The notes: a model not told the origin generated them from the letters alone. Shown: positions 23,561 through 36,143, counted from the first letter of the stretch. The stretch is DNA of 64,000 bases from Gnetum montanum (GCA_015680685.1 MNCI01036287.1:197192-261191), one strand, 5' to 3'. Program-made: numbers and translations.

Positions 23561-24379
23561 CTATGTATAATCCTTAATGTATTTTTATATAGAACTTGTA
23601 TGTATTATTTGTTTTTGTCTTTTGGTTTTGTTTCATTAATTATAGTTATAAGATACTTAACATGTTTGAAGGTTCTTTTGGATATTTTGAGATGCTCAAG
23701 AAATTTTAGGACTTAATGGAAACTTGTAGAAAACTCCTTACAATACTTTTTCTAATAAGAACTATGTATATTCTAGGTAGTTGATATGTAGTGTTAAAAT
23801 GGATTTACTTTTGAATTTTGATTGTCTAATAGTCCTATTATTCTCATTTGGATATAAATATGATTTTGCATGAGATTTGTTATCTTCTCTTGAAAAGTCT
23901 CAAATTAGGGTTAAATTATGTAAGATGTGTGTGCATGTAAAGGTTGTGTTGTATACTAATTTCTAAATTAAGAATAATTTTGGATATATATATATATATA
24001 TATATTCTAAAACTTGATATTAGTGTTATATGATCCTAGTTTCTTCTACTTATGAAAATGATTCATGATTGAAAAACTAATTAAACAAGTTATTCTTAAG
24101 ATCCTATCCTAATTATCATGTTAATAGTAAACTAGTGTAAGGACAGTAATGACTATTTAAATGTTTTACTATTATTTTTCTTATTTACATCCCTATTATA
24201 TAAATTCTATGATACAATACTCTTAGTCATAGCTCTCTCTTACATTAGAGTAGAAGATTTTATTAATGCATTTAGCTTTTAGATTTATTTTTAGTTTTTT
24301 GAATTTTATTTTATATATTAAAATATTTTGTTTACTTTCATAATTACATTATTAAGATCATGATTTAAGTAAATTGAGA
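23561..24379. other. AT-rich stretch with a TA microsatellite, no gene seen
   Basis: No credible frame. A TA dinucleotide run lies at 23,984-24,005. The origin is unknown. Confidence 0.5.
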
Positions 24380-25500
24380 GTTAGATTAAGTTATTTCATT
24401 ACAATAAATAAGAGTCAATTGATGATAAGCATCAAACATTGAATGAAAAGATAGAAAGACTTCTATTGGAGATGAAAGTAGAGCAACTTAAAGCCAAAAT
24501 GTTAGATGCTCACCTTAGCCTAGATATGAAAAGAAATAGAAATAAAAAGATGGAATCATGCATTTCATTCAAAAATTTTATGAATACATGAAAATTAAAA
24601 CATGAAGAAAGGTATCAATAACAACCTTAAGGTTAGAACTATAAGAGAAAGTTCTATGAAAGAGAAGAGAAGGGAGTTAATCCCAAAATAATTAATGTCC
24701 AACATGATCTACTATGTCCTATGTGTGATTCAAGGGAGGAAGTTAATCCCAAAATAATTTTTTCAAACTAGAGAATATGTTAGGTAAGTTCTAGCCTTTT
24801 TACTCTATTATTTCAAAGGGTAACGCATGTGAAACTACACTAGAAATTCAACAATAATATATCATCTACATCTCAAGGATTCTAGCCAAATCAAGAATTT
24901 CCCAGTTTAATGAACAAAATATGAGCTTATACATATAATATTGATCAATGTGGTGCAAATATTTTACAAGGTGCCCAACCCATAACCATTAGCATCACTT
25001 ATTGGATTCATCTTATCTAACACTATTCTTGGTTTAATGCTTGATTATCTAATGGTTACCATCAAGGACAAGGAGAACTGTGATGTTACATCCAAGGAAA
25101 GGACATTCTTTAAGATCATGGTTATTCTCCTTAGGATGTAGGAATTTCTTCAATATTACAAAAATTTATATCTCAACTCCTATGATAAGGTGCATGAGTT
25201 GCAACAATGTATTTATTATTTAGATGAACTATATAAAGAGTGTTATCTTCTGAAGAGTAGACTATGCTTCTCACCTTAGTAATTTAGGACTTTTCTATTA
25301 GCATGAACCCTTGAGTAAATGCATGCATCATTTTTACTTAGAACTCTAGGTGTTTTCATTTGATGGACATGTTATGACTAGTAACCCATATGATCACCTT
25401 CATCAATGGTGGGATATCAAGTATAAGAATTGAGAGTTGATGGTACATTATGATGCTAGCACTTATGCTCTACTAGGTAAGCCTAACATGTTAATAAAGA
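24380..25500 (+). pseudogene. Unidentified coding-like relic
   Basis: Two stretches look translated. At 24,419-24,590 there is a Lys/Glu-rich helical segment beginning DDKHQTLNEKIERLLLEMK. At about 25,045-25,490, with one or two stops and a frame change, are segments such as FFKIMVILLRM, LDELYKECYLLKSRL and FSFDGHVMTSNPYDHLHQWW. A GTAAGC after LLG could be an intron donor. I do not recognise the family. It abuts the end of B2 on the opposite strand. Confidence 0.35.
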
Positions 25501-25505
25501 TTAAT

Positions 25506-28500
25506 CTAATATACTATGGGATTTCTATGAGATTCTAGAGTAAGGTCCTCTAGGGGAAAGCTTAGAAGACTAGCCTCTAAAAGGTTAATAATATGCTCTT
25601 CAGTCATATTAGCCTAGTCTATTTCTTCAAGGTTTACACCTCTTAAGATGTTCCTCTTCTTAACAGTTTTCCACTCTAGAGGCTCTTAGTAAAAGAAGGC
25701 AATAGTAGCCTCTTTAAAAGTGGTACTAATTTGAAGAGCAAGGGAATTAGACACTACCAAAGAACCTTTGAATAGCTTGAAAACATTCTCTACATTTATT
25801 CCCTACATAAACATTTCAAGATTTTGGCTCTTCATAGCCTTCTCCTACAACCACTTAAGGTATCTTTCTTTTTTTCCTTGTACTATTGCTTATGGTCCTT
25901 TTGTTTCTTACCCCACTCAAGAACCCAAGTACAAGAATCTGTCAAGTCTCTAATCTTACACAATAATAAATCCATCTATATCTCCTTATCACCATTCCTT
26001 CTAGCTAGAGCAACCTTGCCATGGATGGCACTCTAGTAGCATGACCACTCAATTTCCTTAGTGTGTAAGGAATATCTATTAGTGGCATGACCACTCAATT
26101 TCCTTATTGTGTAAGGAATCTCTATTAGCTACACAAGCCTCTACAAACTCCTTGCAATCTCTAAGGTCTCTAATTTCAACTACCTAGCACTTGTTTTCTT
26201 TTTCTAGAGCCACAAGCTTTTCTCATAAGAATTCATTAGAGCATTGGCACTTCCATGAAGTCCTGGTACATGAGAGGGCACATTCATTATTCCCCTTATA
26301 CAACCTTCATGGAATGTTTTCCGCATCATGCAGCAATGTATACAACTTATCAAGCTTAACATCACGCTAAAGATCCCATCTAAACATGGACATTGTAATA
26401 ACCACAATAAAAATAAAACAAATATACATATAAAAAAACACATAAAAACAATAAGAAATAAAAGCAATAAAAAACACTTTAAACTACCAAAACCATGTAA
26501 GAATAAAATGTAGAAAGCCATAAAAATATAAAACAAAATGTAAAAAATCTATAAATAGAAAAAACTCAAGATACAATATGCTATTATTCTTACCAACATA
26601 AGGAGCTATCTGCTACAACCTATTGATAATATTTTTCACCATGTCTTGCATGAACTCAATCTTATCTAGAATCTTAGCCCATAGTTTCAAATGATACATA
26701 GAGGTGGATGCCTCTGGAAGAGTTTCAGGCACTACAACAAGTATGACCATCAACACAATTAAAATTTTAAAATAAATTTTGACATAAAACTATAAAACAA
26801 AATGCACAAACTAAAATGCATAAGTACTTGGAGGACCATGTGGGATGTCAATAGGAGGTTCATCATCAAATGTCAAATCTTCAAATATAGCATCCAGGGT
26901 ATCCAATGCTTCATTAGATACCATTTCATCCTCCTCTTGTTGTTTTAGTGCTACCTCTTCTTGGCATCTTTGCTCTACCTTTGTTTCTACCTAGGCTACC
27001 AATTCTTGTTTCTTCCCTACAATAATTGCAAAGAAAAAATGTAGGACAAGTTAGAAAATTTTGTGTAAAAAATAACATCAACATACAACATGAAAAATAT
27101 GCAAAATGACATAAAAAACAAACTTAAACCAAAAATGCATATAAAACAATGCTAAAATAGTATGATGTATCTTACAAAACCTAAGGGATATCTTTTTTCT
27201 TGATGGTTGTTCAAAAATAGGCGCTATTTCTTCAATTAGTGGATTTTTTAATTTTTCCTTAGCTACATCATCAACCTCTACACATACCTAATTAGCTCTC
27301 TTAGCACTTTCATGGGAAATATGGGGTTCATTTCCTATGTTGTCAAGGGAAGAACAATGTACACCACTAAATTTCTTAGTGGTAACTAATAGTGATTCTC
27401 CACCATTTTCAAATAGTGGGTCTTGAACCTACATAACTAGAATAATTTGTTTGACCCAAGGCTTGGAAACTTGGGAGGGATCATAACTAACCCACTTTTC
27501 ATCCATGTTGACCACCAAAAATTCCATGAACCTTCTTAGATATGCAATGAAAAATTCAAAGTGCATGTGGCATATCGTATCAAGGTTATTGCAAAATTTT
27601 TTAATCTTTTCTTGTAGCCCAAATATCAAGTAGATAGCTCAATTGAACTTATCACCATTGATGAGGATCTTCTTTATGGTCCAAGCCTACCAAAAACCAA
27701 GACCTTCTTCTACAATAGGAATAAGGGAAATGTTCTAGAGTGGAATAGAGAATACATCTCATTAGCCTTTATGACCTTACACAAATATAAGGTTAATCCT
27801 CTACTAGCATGAGAATTAAGCCACTCCTTCACTTCCTCTATATGGCTCACCTCTTTCCCTACTCTTGTGGAAACCTTGATGCCATCACAAAGTACATCAA
27901 AGAGATTGCAAAATCTGGATTCATTGATGCTCAAGGTAACAAGCACATCATGAACATGAGAGATGAATTTTTTAACTCATTTTTCAAAGGAATCAATTAC
28001 TTTCACCATCTCTGTAGTAGACATTAATGTACTAGGAAGCAACAAATCAAGCAAACCTACATCAGTGATCCTTTGTTGGATTTCTCTACATGCCTTGCTT
28101 GCCAACCACTCCTTTGCTAAGTCTACTTCATCCCATTTTAGAATGAGCTTCTCCTCCTCATGTCTTGAGGTGATTACAAAAATAGTGGATTTAGGTGTGG
28201 GACCTACAATCTAACATAAATAGCCCATTAGCCTTTAGCATATGTAGACCATACAAAGCCAAAAACAACAAACATAATAAATTAAAAAATTAAATGTATA
28301 ACTACACAATTGAGACCAATTAACCAATAAAGGCCAAAGTAACTAAAAAATAACACAACTAGGAAACATTGATAATAACAAATAAAATTATAAAAAATAA
28401 AAAAAAAATTACTTACTTGGCTTATGCAACACAAGGATCCTAGAAATCATAGGTGCATATGTGTCCAAGTTTGGGAGACCCCACCAAGTATGAGCAATTC

Positions 28501-29215
28501 TAGTGGCCAAAAACTTGTAGTAGACTTGAGAAAAACTTGAAGTATATCTACTAATGTCATCATTTAGCTACTACAACACCACAAGTCTCATAGTTGAACC
28601 TTATGCAAAAACCTCCAATGCTATATGTTCCAAAGGTAGGACTTAGTCACTTTTGATCAATCCTCCATCATGCATCCTACACCTGCAACATGTGAACACA
28701 AAAAACTATTAAAGCCAAATAGTCTAATGAAAACATAACCAAACAAAAACTTAGGTTGATACTTACACTTACAAAAGGTAGAAGGTGCAAGGAGGATTCT
28801 AAAATAAACTGTTGATCTGAAGGCCTACCATCAAGGTGTTGTTAACATTATACTAAAAAAATTCAAGCATGTCCCAAATTTGGGATAACTTGCATGTTCC
28901 TAGCATGTATGAATCATCATGCGAGTCATGTTCTACTTGGGTACTTGGATCATCCACCATGAACTTAGCAATATGACTAGCAAATTCTAATAGAAGTGTC
29001 TCTACTATAACAACTGCAATGTCAGTGGCCATGTGTGACCACATAATCGCACTAAAGTTCTCAAGAAAGTATGTCAAGAACTCTTTCACCCCAGGCCTGA
29101 ACCATAAAGAGCCATGATCAAGGAGCATATTGGGAGGCAAACTATTTTATGTAGGCATACCTATGTGGCACAAAATTATAGCTATTTTCACAACTATCAA
29201 GATAGGCTTCAAAAA
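25506..29215 (-). pseudogene. Gene-like repeat B2: intron-bearing NIF/FCP1-like domain pseudogene
   Basis: Exon a (29,215-28,773) reads PILIVVKIAIILC, WFRPGVKEFLTYFLENF, IMWSHMATD, LSQIWDML, NNTLMVG and NPPCTFYL. This is the block order of the plant NLI-interacting-factor/FCP1 phosphatase domain. Introns with GT..AG ends: 28,683-28,772, 28,211-28,416, 27,017-27,175, 26,732-26,827 and about 26,380-26,593. Exon c (28,210 to 27,176) is open for long stretches and encodes segments such as FIAYLRRFMEF, also found in B1. The last exon ends at TAG 25,506-25,508. At the position of the catalytic D-x-D motif the sequence is KIA, so no phosphatase activity is expected. The C-terminal two thirds match no family I know. 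Confidence 0.65.
26041..26130. repeat. 46 bp tandem duplication inside the last exon of B2
   Basis: The segment starting ATGACCACTCAATTTCC at 26,041 recurs at 26,087 with two or three differences. The 46 bp unit is not a multiple of three, so it shifts the frame. Confidence 0.85.
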
Positions 29216-31757
29216 GGCCATGCATAATCAACAAAAAAAAAACCATGAAATACAAGATAACAATGAACAAAATTTAACAACACTTAAGCAAAATAACAAG
29301 TATAATGTCAACATGGTCATACAAAATTACACAACCAAACTCATTTACTTCAACCATAATAAAAAGTAAAATTTATTCTATTAACATTTTTACAAAAAAA
29401 GAAAACCAAGTAGTGAGTAAGTAGCCTAGAACAATGAGGGCAATCTCGTAGTTAAGAGAAATTTGCATAAAAATTACAAAAGAAATTACAAACTCTAAAC
29501 AATGGGAATAAGCTTGTAAAAAATTAAAACATAGTCTATCAATGATCTAACAACTTTTAAAAATTTAAAAATTTAGCTTGAATTTCATTGAGATTTTTTT
29601 CTAGAAAAACCAATTTACAATGAAATAGCTATAGTAAAAACTCTGGGAAATCTAGAGAAAAATTTCAAAAAATTCATAATGGTATTCAAGAATCCTATAC
29701 ACCATGTCAATGACCTCTATAGATCTTGAACATATTCCAAAATATACAAGTGACCAACACTACCAGTGCAAGCTAGGAAGACTACAAGATTAAGAACTAA
29801 AACTGCAATTGTACAAGGCAGTTCACATAGGCAAAAAATTCGTTAAAAAATTCTAAATTTTTTTTCTAGTTCTAGGACTCACAAAAGGGCATAAATAAAA
29901 CCATTTCAAATTTCAACACTGCAATAACATACATAAAAAAAATCAAATTGCGACCTGGAATCACTTAGGCATTTTCTAAAAAAAACCTAGTTTCCAGTGA
30001 AACTACTAAAATAAAACCTCTGAAAAAAATTACAAAAAAAATATTTTAAAAATTCAAAATCTTATGTAGATACCTTATACACTATTCTAGTAATTCCCAT
30101 GAGGTTGGGACATTGGCAAGAAAATTGCTAAGGTAGGAAAACACTGTTAATTTTTTGAGGTAGAAACATTGGAAAACAGAGAAAATGCTATTCACTAGAC
30201 TACGAAAAAAATCACAAAAAATTAACTAAAACTCTAAAAATAGTGATTCCAAATCCATTTCAATTTTTTAACCTCATAAAATAACCCCATGGACTCAAAA
30301 ATTATAACTCATGCACCATAACCTTAATAAAAAATTGCAAAAATTGGCCATTTTTGGCAAAATTAGGGTCAAAATGCATAGAAAGAGCTTGGAAAAAAAT
30401 TCAAGTTTCCATAGAACTAAGCCCTAAAGCCAAAATCACAATATGAATGCAACCATATATCCTATACCTAACATTCAATGCATACAAAACCAATAATTAT
30501 CATATGAGCAAGCTTAGGCTAAAAAGAATGCCTCCATACTTTAACAAAAATCAATAAAAAATAGTGAAAGATGGGTACTTGACCATCATGGTTGAAGGGC
30601 CCTTACCAATGGAAGGATTATGGAGATAAGAGATGATTTTTACAGCAATTTATACCTCCTCTAATATGGGGCTTTTATTTGATGCTTCTCTTTTCCTCAA
30701 CATCTTGCAAAAATTAGAGCAAAACCTTCACTCCTATAATTGTGCTAACTTTGGGATGGAAGAAGAGTGAAATATTCTCTTGATTGCTACAACTTGAAGC
30801 CTAGATCTACCAAAGCCCTGTTTCCAAGCATTAACTCTACCATGAACCAATCTCAAGAAGGTTAGAGACATGAAAGTGTTAATGCTTTGGCTTCCATTGT
30901 ATTTATGCATTGAAATGAAAATCAATAACCTTGAAACACCTACCTCACATCTAGTGAACTTAATGTTTACAAAAAAAAAAATAATTACGTTGGGTTTACT
31001 TGGAATTTTCTGTTTAATAATCTTTTAACCTTGGGTGGGCCCCACAGGCACCACCCAAATAAACCATGAAAAATCCCAATATGTTGGGATTTGAGACTTT
31101 AACAAATTTTTACATTAGGGAATCATTCCTAGCCAACATGTAGGCCATGAAATAAGTTATAAGCTTCAACCATGATAAAGATACATCTCTAGAAATCCAT
31201 CCTTGATTCATGGTGGTTGACAAAGCTCCATTCACCACTAGAACCCTAGACACTAGTACTAGAAGACCTCCAAGTGCTAGGAAATAGCCTAAAATAGCTA
31301 AAAACGTTTATCCAAGGGTTTTTATGCTCAACATGTGGAAGAAATATGCTAGCTAGTGTATTTATAAGGAAACCAAGGATACAATACACAAATAGAGCCT
31401 CAAATGACCTTCTAAATTGTCAACCCTAACCCTAAAACCTAGCCAAAGCCTCCAATAGACATGAAACACTAAAGGCCAAGTAATAAAGGGGTCAAAACTA
31501 ATCAAACCTTGATTTTTATGTTGGTAATATAGAGGAAATACATTGGTTAGCATATAAACTAGCATAAAAATCAAGAATATGCCTTCTACTAATCCAAACA
31601 ACTTCAAGATGCCTCATTCTAGTTACCAAACCCTACCCTGAAGCCTTCGGTAGCCATGAAACCTCAAAAGTTAAGTGAATAGGTGTTGCAATAAATAAAT
31701 TCCTTATTTTCATGCGAGGGATACATCATAAATATTTTTGGCAACATATTTATGTGG
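29216..31757 (-). other. 5' flank of B2, AT-rich, with leader-type repeats at its outer end
   Basis: No credible exon is seen between 29,216 and 31,290. From about 31,290 there are motifs such as GAAATACATTGGTTAGCATA (31,538) that, read on the minus strand, match the GCCAATGTATTT words of the B1 leader. A GAGGT copy at 31,758-31,762 then marks the insertion of element N, and the leader resumes at 40,251. Confidence 0.5.
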
Positions 31758-31762
31758 GAGGT
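31758..31762. repeat. Target-site duplication of N, left copy (GAGGT)
   Basis: Five bases identical to 40,246-40,250 immediately outside the LTR ends. Confidence 0.9.
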
Positions 31763-32556
31763 TGATGAGTCATCATTTGGGGCAACCGCGATATCGCATA
31801 TGCGATATCACAGCTCGCCGCCAGTTCTATAAATAAGAGGCAGCTCTCCCTTGTTTCGCACTTAGATTTAGTCCCTTAGCGAAAATCTAGTAGTTTTATC
31901 CCTCCAGAGATAGAATTATTTTCCAATGTATGCCCACAATTTGGTGAATGTAATTGTACAACATCCTTATTCGAGTTTGACGTACTTGGACATGCACATG
32001 ACCAGCAATAAAGATCGATATTACTTCATCATTGTAGCATTCACTTAGTTTAATTAATTATTTAATTATTATTTATCACTTTCCTAGTTAATATCTCCTC
32101 ACCCTTATCTCATGTTAACACACAAAATGAGTACAACTTGATTACGAGCACTTAAGTGTGACTACTTGGTAACCTAGTAGCGTACCTAGGATCTGCACTT
32201 GGTAATCCCAGTGGTAGTCGTGCTCAAAGTCCAAGGTGTGTATGGATAATCAAGGAATGGATGCTCATCACACTTAGGCTAGATTATATTCTCTTACCCT
32301 TTCTCTCTTAACGTAGATAATATTACTTTCCATTGCCTTTAGAAGTAGCATTAGGTTAGAAACCCATCATACACCTCACTCTGGACTAAATCATACATGA
32401 CAAAGATAATACTAGTCTAGGTGGGAAGACAGTGAACTGTGACCTAAGGCTAACTGTCTAGATGCCACAACTAGTCCGTCTACGTAGTTCAACCGGATCA
32501 TGCGTGTAATGCTCATATTTGTATGGTTGAGTGTAGGGGTACCTCGCCACTCATCA
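31763..32556 (+). repeat. 5' LTR of element N
   Basis: It runs from TGATGAGTCATC to CCACTCATCA (794 bp). U3 carries two palindromic GATATC units (31,788-31,811) followed by TATAAATA at 31,828-31,835. A polyadenylation-type AATAAA lies at 32,007-32,012. By eye about nine bases in ten agree with the 3' LTR over the region after the TATA box. Confidence 0.92.
31828..31835 (+). promoter_or_regulatory. TATA box of the N 5' LTR
   Basis: TATAAATA lies about 17 bp after the palindromic GATATC pair, an arrangement repeated in the LTRs of A, G and the 3' LTR of N (39,517-39,524). Confidence 0.75.
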
Positions 32557-32557
32557 T

Positions 32558-32575
32558 TGGCGCCGTTACCAGGGA
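32558..32575 (+). promoter_or_regulatory. Primer-binding site of element N (tRNA-Asp type)
   Basis: TGGCGCCGTTACCAGGGA, one base after the LTR, differs from the plant tRNA-Asp complement at two positions, both transitions. Confidence 0.9.
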
Positions 32576-32703
32576 TGGTGCTAGTTATCTAGATTAGTTA
32601 TATCATACAAGGTCACTGTAAAGGACTTAACGATATATCTTTTAGAAAGAAATAATTATTTTTAAAAAAAATCACACGTAAATTTACACACAACTTTACA
32701 ACC

Positions 32704-34551
32704 ATGCCTTTCCTACAAGATTACGATAATTCCACACTTAGTGAGAAAGTTCATTAGAGAACCAATGAACTATATGACGATGAAGATTGGAGTACACAAC
32801 CTGAAGTGGGGGTTTCTTACAAACATGAATGAAAGCAATGTCCTCCCAATGCATGAAAGCATAACTTATAGGATGATGATGAACCCCTACTAGCCACTAC
32901 AAGCTTAATGCAAATACAAGAGGTTGTTCGAATCTCACGTAGGCATCGTAAAGAGAGCCATCTACCCATGCTCGATTTAAACAACTTCCCTAATTTTTTA
33001 GGAGGCTATGACTTAGATCTACATCAACATTTACAAGCCTTCTATGATGCCTACACATGGAACAACATTGATAACAGGTGGCAAAAACTTAAGCTCTTTC
33101 CCATGACACTCGTTGGCCAAGCAAAAGTATGGTATAGATTGTTAAAACCAAATTCAATATGATGTTGGTCGACAATGGTAGAAGTCTTTAACAAAAAATA
33201 TCAAACCTACGCAAGAGTGTCAACCTTGAGGAAACAAATCCAAGAGTGGAAAAAAGCAAAACATGAACCCTTGGACATGGCCTTAGAAAGATATTACACA
33301 CTGTTAAACAACTGTCTAGGCCATGGGTTCTCCCAGGAAAGGCTAATGTACCATATCATTGATGGGCTTCATGATGCAACAAGAGAGACCTTAGGAATGT
33401 ATGCCTAAGCTCAACTATATGAACTATGAACCCATCAAGTCCAAGAGCTTGTTAAGTGGGTAGCAAAAGAAGAAGGATAATTAGCTAGATGGGAGAGTGT
33501 TGAAAAACATCAACGGGGTCAAAATCTCAACTTAACAAAGGTCCATGATCATAAAAAGGAGAAATCAACCAATCCCAAGGTGGAAACATCATCTTTGCCA
33601 ATACAGCAATCATTAGAAGAAGTTGAGGCAAAGATCAATAAGATGTTGGAATGGACATATCAAAGGTATGGAGAATTTATCAACATTATTGGAGATAGAG
33701 TTTTGACAACCCAAAAAGCAGGAAAAAAAGTTAGACAATCAAAAAGAAGGGATAAGGAAAATAAGAGTTCAACTGCCAATCATACGTATGAATGTGACAT
33801 ATGCTTATATGATCACCCCAAGGGCCAATGCCCAATCTTATTACATTTACATGAGCATTGGGGAAACATGTTACATCTAGAGTTCATACAGAGATACTGT
33901 GTTCAATCACAGTGGCAACAATCCTAGTCATGGCGGAGACCACCCCTAAACTGGAGACACCCTTCTTATCATCCAAACCCAATTGCCTATCTTGTTCAAC
34001 ATCTTTTTTTCCCAACTGGGCCAACATACTCTATCTCACCATATTACCATTCTCCTCAATACTATCAGCCCATGTCTTCAACACAACCACCACCTTATGC
34101 ACCCTATACTCCTCCTAACTTTTAGCATTCTGAATTTTTTCCTCCTTCTACAGTGCCACCAACTGTTCCTAAGGTGTCTGCATCACAGCAACAACCCATG
34201 AACATTACTTATGCTACTACTTCCAACAACAATAAAAAGCCTCCTTGACATCCAAAGCGTCCCTTCTTTAAACATGATCGTAAGAAGGGACAACACAATT
34301 TCGAGGCCACTACATCCTCCAACTTAGCATAAGTCCCACACTATGGTGCACCCTTATCTTCAAACCCAATGCCTCATGTAACTCCCTCAGGGCCACCAAC
34401 TCACACTCCAACAATCATATGGCCCAATGAACATAGACATGGAGAGCAACAACCGGATCCTTGCATACCATCTTTCGGTCATAAACATCATAGTGGGTCA
34501 TCTCGTTATCTGAGAACTAGATCATACAAAATTGCCCCACTGTGCTTATTA
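32704..34551 (+). pseudogene. Gag of element N, single frame with stops
   Basis: An ATG at 32,704 opens a frame that runs to 34,551 without a frameshift but with about a dozen in-frame stops. The core (32,908-33,408) has FPNFLGGYDLDLHQHLQAFY, WYRLLKPNS and YQTYARVSTL; related segments occur in the G Gag (57,720-57,970). A zinc-knuckle-like CDICLYDHPKGQC lies at about 33,793-33,831, with spacing CX2CX3HX4C. The tail is Pro/Tyr/Gln-rich. As a family structural protein it would form particles and bind element RNA. Relatedness to the Gag of a pol-bearing family member is what would allow cross-packaging. Confidence 0.85.
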
Positions 34552-36070
34552 TAATCAAGTGTGTGAATCTCGATGGGGTAAATATGACCAAGCCTGAATA
34601 TTTCCAATATGCAAGGATCCTCATCTTCCATTTATTAATCCTTGCCACCCTCAACCGTTTAGTTATGGGGGATATCCCCCATTTTAATAATAAGTAGGAT
34701 TAATAAATATTTTTCATTTTATTTAATATTTCAATTTTTGTTTTCCAGTTTTTCATTTTTCAACTTCTTGTTTTATCTTTTTGTCTTTTTAGTATTTTTG
34801 TCTTTTTACATTTTTTGTAAGTAATCTCGTCTATGAATAAAACACTCATGTGGATTGTTGGTTGAGGTGTGTTCTATGTTGTCGAGTCTCAAGTGATCAA
34901 TTATGTGGATAGTGAGCCCATTACACCCACTCATCCACTCTACAAATAATAGGTTCTATTCAAGGGTATAGTGATATTCTTGACATTCTTAAAACTTAAA
35001 ATTAATTTTGTGTTCATTGTACCCAGAATGAAGAAGGATGGACCAATAGGGAATGATTAGGGTGTGACATCAAGGGACTTCTGGATTCTCTTTGGTGACA
35101 TCTGTGAGAGTTTTCATGCAACGTGGTTGTACTAAGATCCTTGTAGATCTAACAAAAAATGGGAGTAAGAGTAATCAAAAAGGACACTCAAAAATCAATG
35201 CTATTCTAGGGGGAGCCACTAGAAAGACATGCACCCATGCCTGAAGGTTGGCAGCTTCTCCAAATTCAGTATTCAAAAAGAAAAAGAAAAGAAGAAAAGT
35301 GCCACAAAACAAAAATCACTCCTCCCTTGAATAAAACGCCAAGTGATCGTACACCTTGTTGTTATGGTACTCTCATAGTTGCTTATCATGGGATGAAACA
35401 ATGTGATGTCACTGATTAGAGGAATGGACTTGGTCCTAATCTTGGAATGATGGGTTAATGACACATTAATCATGCTTTACACGCAAGATTCACCGTCCCC
35501 TGGGTTAATTACCTCATGTCCCAATCTCTACAATCCCATTCTCTAGTTCATCTCATCTCATTGTTCATGTAATTGTAGCTCGTGTCATGTGTAACATAGA
35601 ATTCTTACCTCATTCTGGTGATATTTACATGTGTGTGTTTTGTGGAATCAGTGCAAATTACGTTTAACCCTTTTAGTGCCCACGGACACTTTTATATATG
35701 GTTACACAAGGGCATTACAGGTTGGAACCTACTTTGGGGAGGATCCACTTGTGTAATTTTTGTGATTTGCACTCATGCCGATCTTCCACACACCATTTCT
35801 TACCCTCAGCATAATTTTCAAAATGATTTTCTTTCCTTACTATTACCCCTCTGAATTTCAACGTTCCCATGAACCATCACATCACCTTTTTCCTACCACC
35901 CAAGGTTTTAGTGATAAAATCCACACCATCATAATTATTCATGCCTTCCAAACCATCTAATTACCTAATAACTTCTTAAAAATAGCCTAATGTCCTCATC
36001 TTACAACGTTGATTTCAGGAAAATCCTTTAAAAATTCGGTATTTTTGTTGTGCCTCATGTCACTAGGGAT
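34552..36070 (+). other. Noncoding middle region of N including the family 3' block
   Basis: Apart from the short tail at 35,190-35,244 no credible frame is present. The segment around 35,420-35,720 aligns with E 16,200-16,520 (for example atggacttggtc and caagggcattac). One ambiguous base lies just beyond, at 36,152. Confidence 0.6.
35190..35244 (+). pseudogene. Conserved H-A-stop tail in element N
   Basis: Codons close to those of E 16,013-16,066 and of H at 60,130: a short segment ending CTHA then TGA. The upstream part of any such frame is not recognisable here. Confidence 0.4.
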
Positions 36071-36143
36071 GTGATATCGCATACAGGATATCGCGTACAC
36101 GATGTATCATACACGATATCATGTTCTTGCAAACCTATAAATA
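36071..36143 (+). promoter_or_regulatory. Internal promoter-like module of N (GATATC palindromes plus TATA box)
   Basis: GATATC occurs at 36,073, 36,087 and 36,115, within palindrome-rich words like those of the LTR U3. TATAAATA follows at 36,136-36,143, 16 bases after the last palindrome; the LTR has the same order and spacing. The sequence after the TATA box does not resemble the LTR, so it is not a solo LTR. The module lies about 320 bp upstream of the ORF2 ATG and could drive a separate transcript; that role is inferred. Confidence 0.6.

Noticed and set aside
26204-26536. Minus-strand frame that looks like a membrane protein (Phe/Leu-rich)
   Set aside because: Most of it lies in the T-rich intron of B2; the hydrophobicity comes from base composition.
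36071-36143. Interpretation as a solo LTR or nested LTR fragment
   Set aside because: LTR sequence on either side of the palindromes and TATA box is not recognisable; only the promoter layout is shared.
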